Source of the DNA: Betaproteobacteria bacterium
GTDB taxonomy: Bacteria; Pseudomonadota; Gammaproteobacteria; Burkholderiales; JACQAP01
NCBI GenBank assembly: GCA_016194905.1
Contig: JACQAP010000013.1
Span: forward strand, 66,671-130,670
Direction of reading: 5' to 3'
Length of the DNA stretch: 64,000 bases
The notes under the pieces were generated by a model. The model was given only the letters and a program-made list of their open reading frames with translations, did no database searches and was not told where the DNA came from. A program made the translations under genes and the position numbers. This document shows positions 63,899-64,000 of the stretch, one piece after another (position 1 is the first letter of the stretch; every line of letters starts with the position of its first letter).

Positions 63899-64000
63899 TT
63901 GGCCTACCCCGGCTGGTTGTGGATCCCGGTCACCCTGTGGGCGGCCTTTGCGCAGACGTTGCGCAACGCCGCCCAGCGCCAGTTGACGGGCGAACTGGGG
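63899..64000 (+). CDS. EamA/DMT-type transporter, N-terminal fragment
   Basis: The frame runs off the window end. Its 34 visible residues, YPGWLWIPVTLWAAFAQTL and RNAAQRQLTGELG, match the first helix and loop of DMT-superfamily permeases. A TTG at 63899 is the nearest start, but it is not certain. Confidence 0.6.
   Translation, partial: MAYPGWLWIPVTLWAAFAQTLRNAAQRQLTGELG

Overview
The window looks like chromosomal DNA of an environmental betaproteobacterium, probably Burkholderiales or a relative. The grounds are GC-rich coding sequence, two Bug-type solute receptors of the tripartite tricarboxylate transporter class, several orphan LivK-type binding proteins, and aromatic/organic-acid catabolism genes. 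This is inferred from gene content only; there is no rRNA and I found no tRNA.

Layout. 1-3 kb: end of an enoyl-CoA hydratase, a Bug receptor, a YbjQ protein and an extradiol-dioxygenase-fold enzyme. 3.3-10 kb: AT-richer accessory DNA. It holds three unrecognised genes separated by two integron attC-like sites, then three overlapping genes for exported proteins (caspase-like protease, unknown protein, zinc phospholipase C/P1-nuclease-like protein). This triad lies between a truncated and an intact copy of a DUF4139 gene. 10-18 kb: ordinary genes (DUF4139, glnS, polysaccharide deacetylase, methyltransferase, zinc-ribbon membrane protein, ThDP enzyme). 18.3-22.6 kb: a defence island with an Sll1717-type P-loop ATPase and a type II-A retron. 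The retron has a msr-msd RNA with a perfect 24-bp msd hairpin, an Ec86/St85-like nucleoside-deoxyribosyltransferase-fold effector and a reverse transcriptase. A small ORF made of 20-residue repeats overlaps the RT stop codon. A toxin-antitoxin remnant follows.

24-34 kb: one long minus-strand operon for uptake and phosphorylation of a small polyol or ketose. It has a binding protein, two permeases, a 67-residue membrane protein, two ATPases, DhaL, DhaM, a dedicated HPr and enzyme I, an HTH regulator and DhaK. A Gfo/Idh/MocA dehydrogenase is divergent, and the region between carries repeated GTTTAGTGA boxes. 36-46 kb: Rap1a/Tai protein, LivK-type binding proteins, an REC-GAF-histidine kinase, a serine hydrolase, a TauD-like dioxygenase and small exported or membrane proteins. 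45.8-49.5 kb: an Mla/MCE lipid-transport operon (MlaE, an ATPase remnant without Walker A, MlaD, lipoprotein) coupled to an HpcH/HpaI aldolase. 50-56.6 kb: a catabolic cluster (oxidoreductase, cupin, Bug receptor, class III CoA-transferase, acyl-CoA dehydrogenase, RraA-like). 56.8-64 kb: glycogen phosphorylase, a VOC protein, a diguanylate cyclase, an SDR enzyme and the start of a DMT-type transporter.

Two further patterns stand out. Two distant paralogous exported-protein genes (23 kb and 60 kb) each carry one in-frame stop, with homologous coding sequence continuing past it. Several intergenic spaces carry families of short repeats: purine-rich 8-9-mers in inverted pairs, ATACCC/GGAGTACCC hairpin elements and CCCTAnC heptamers.
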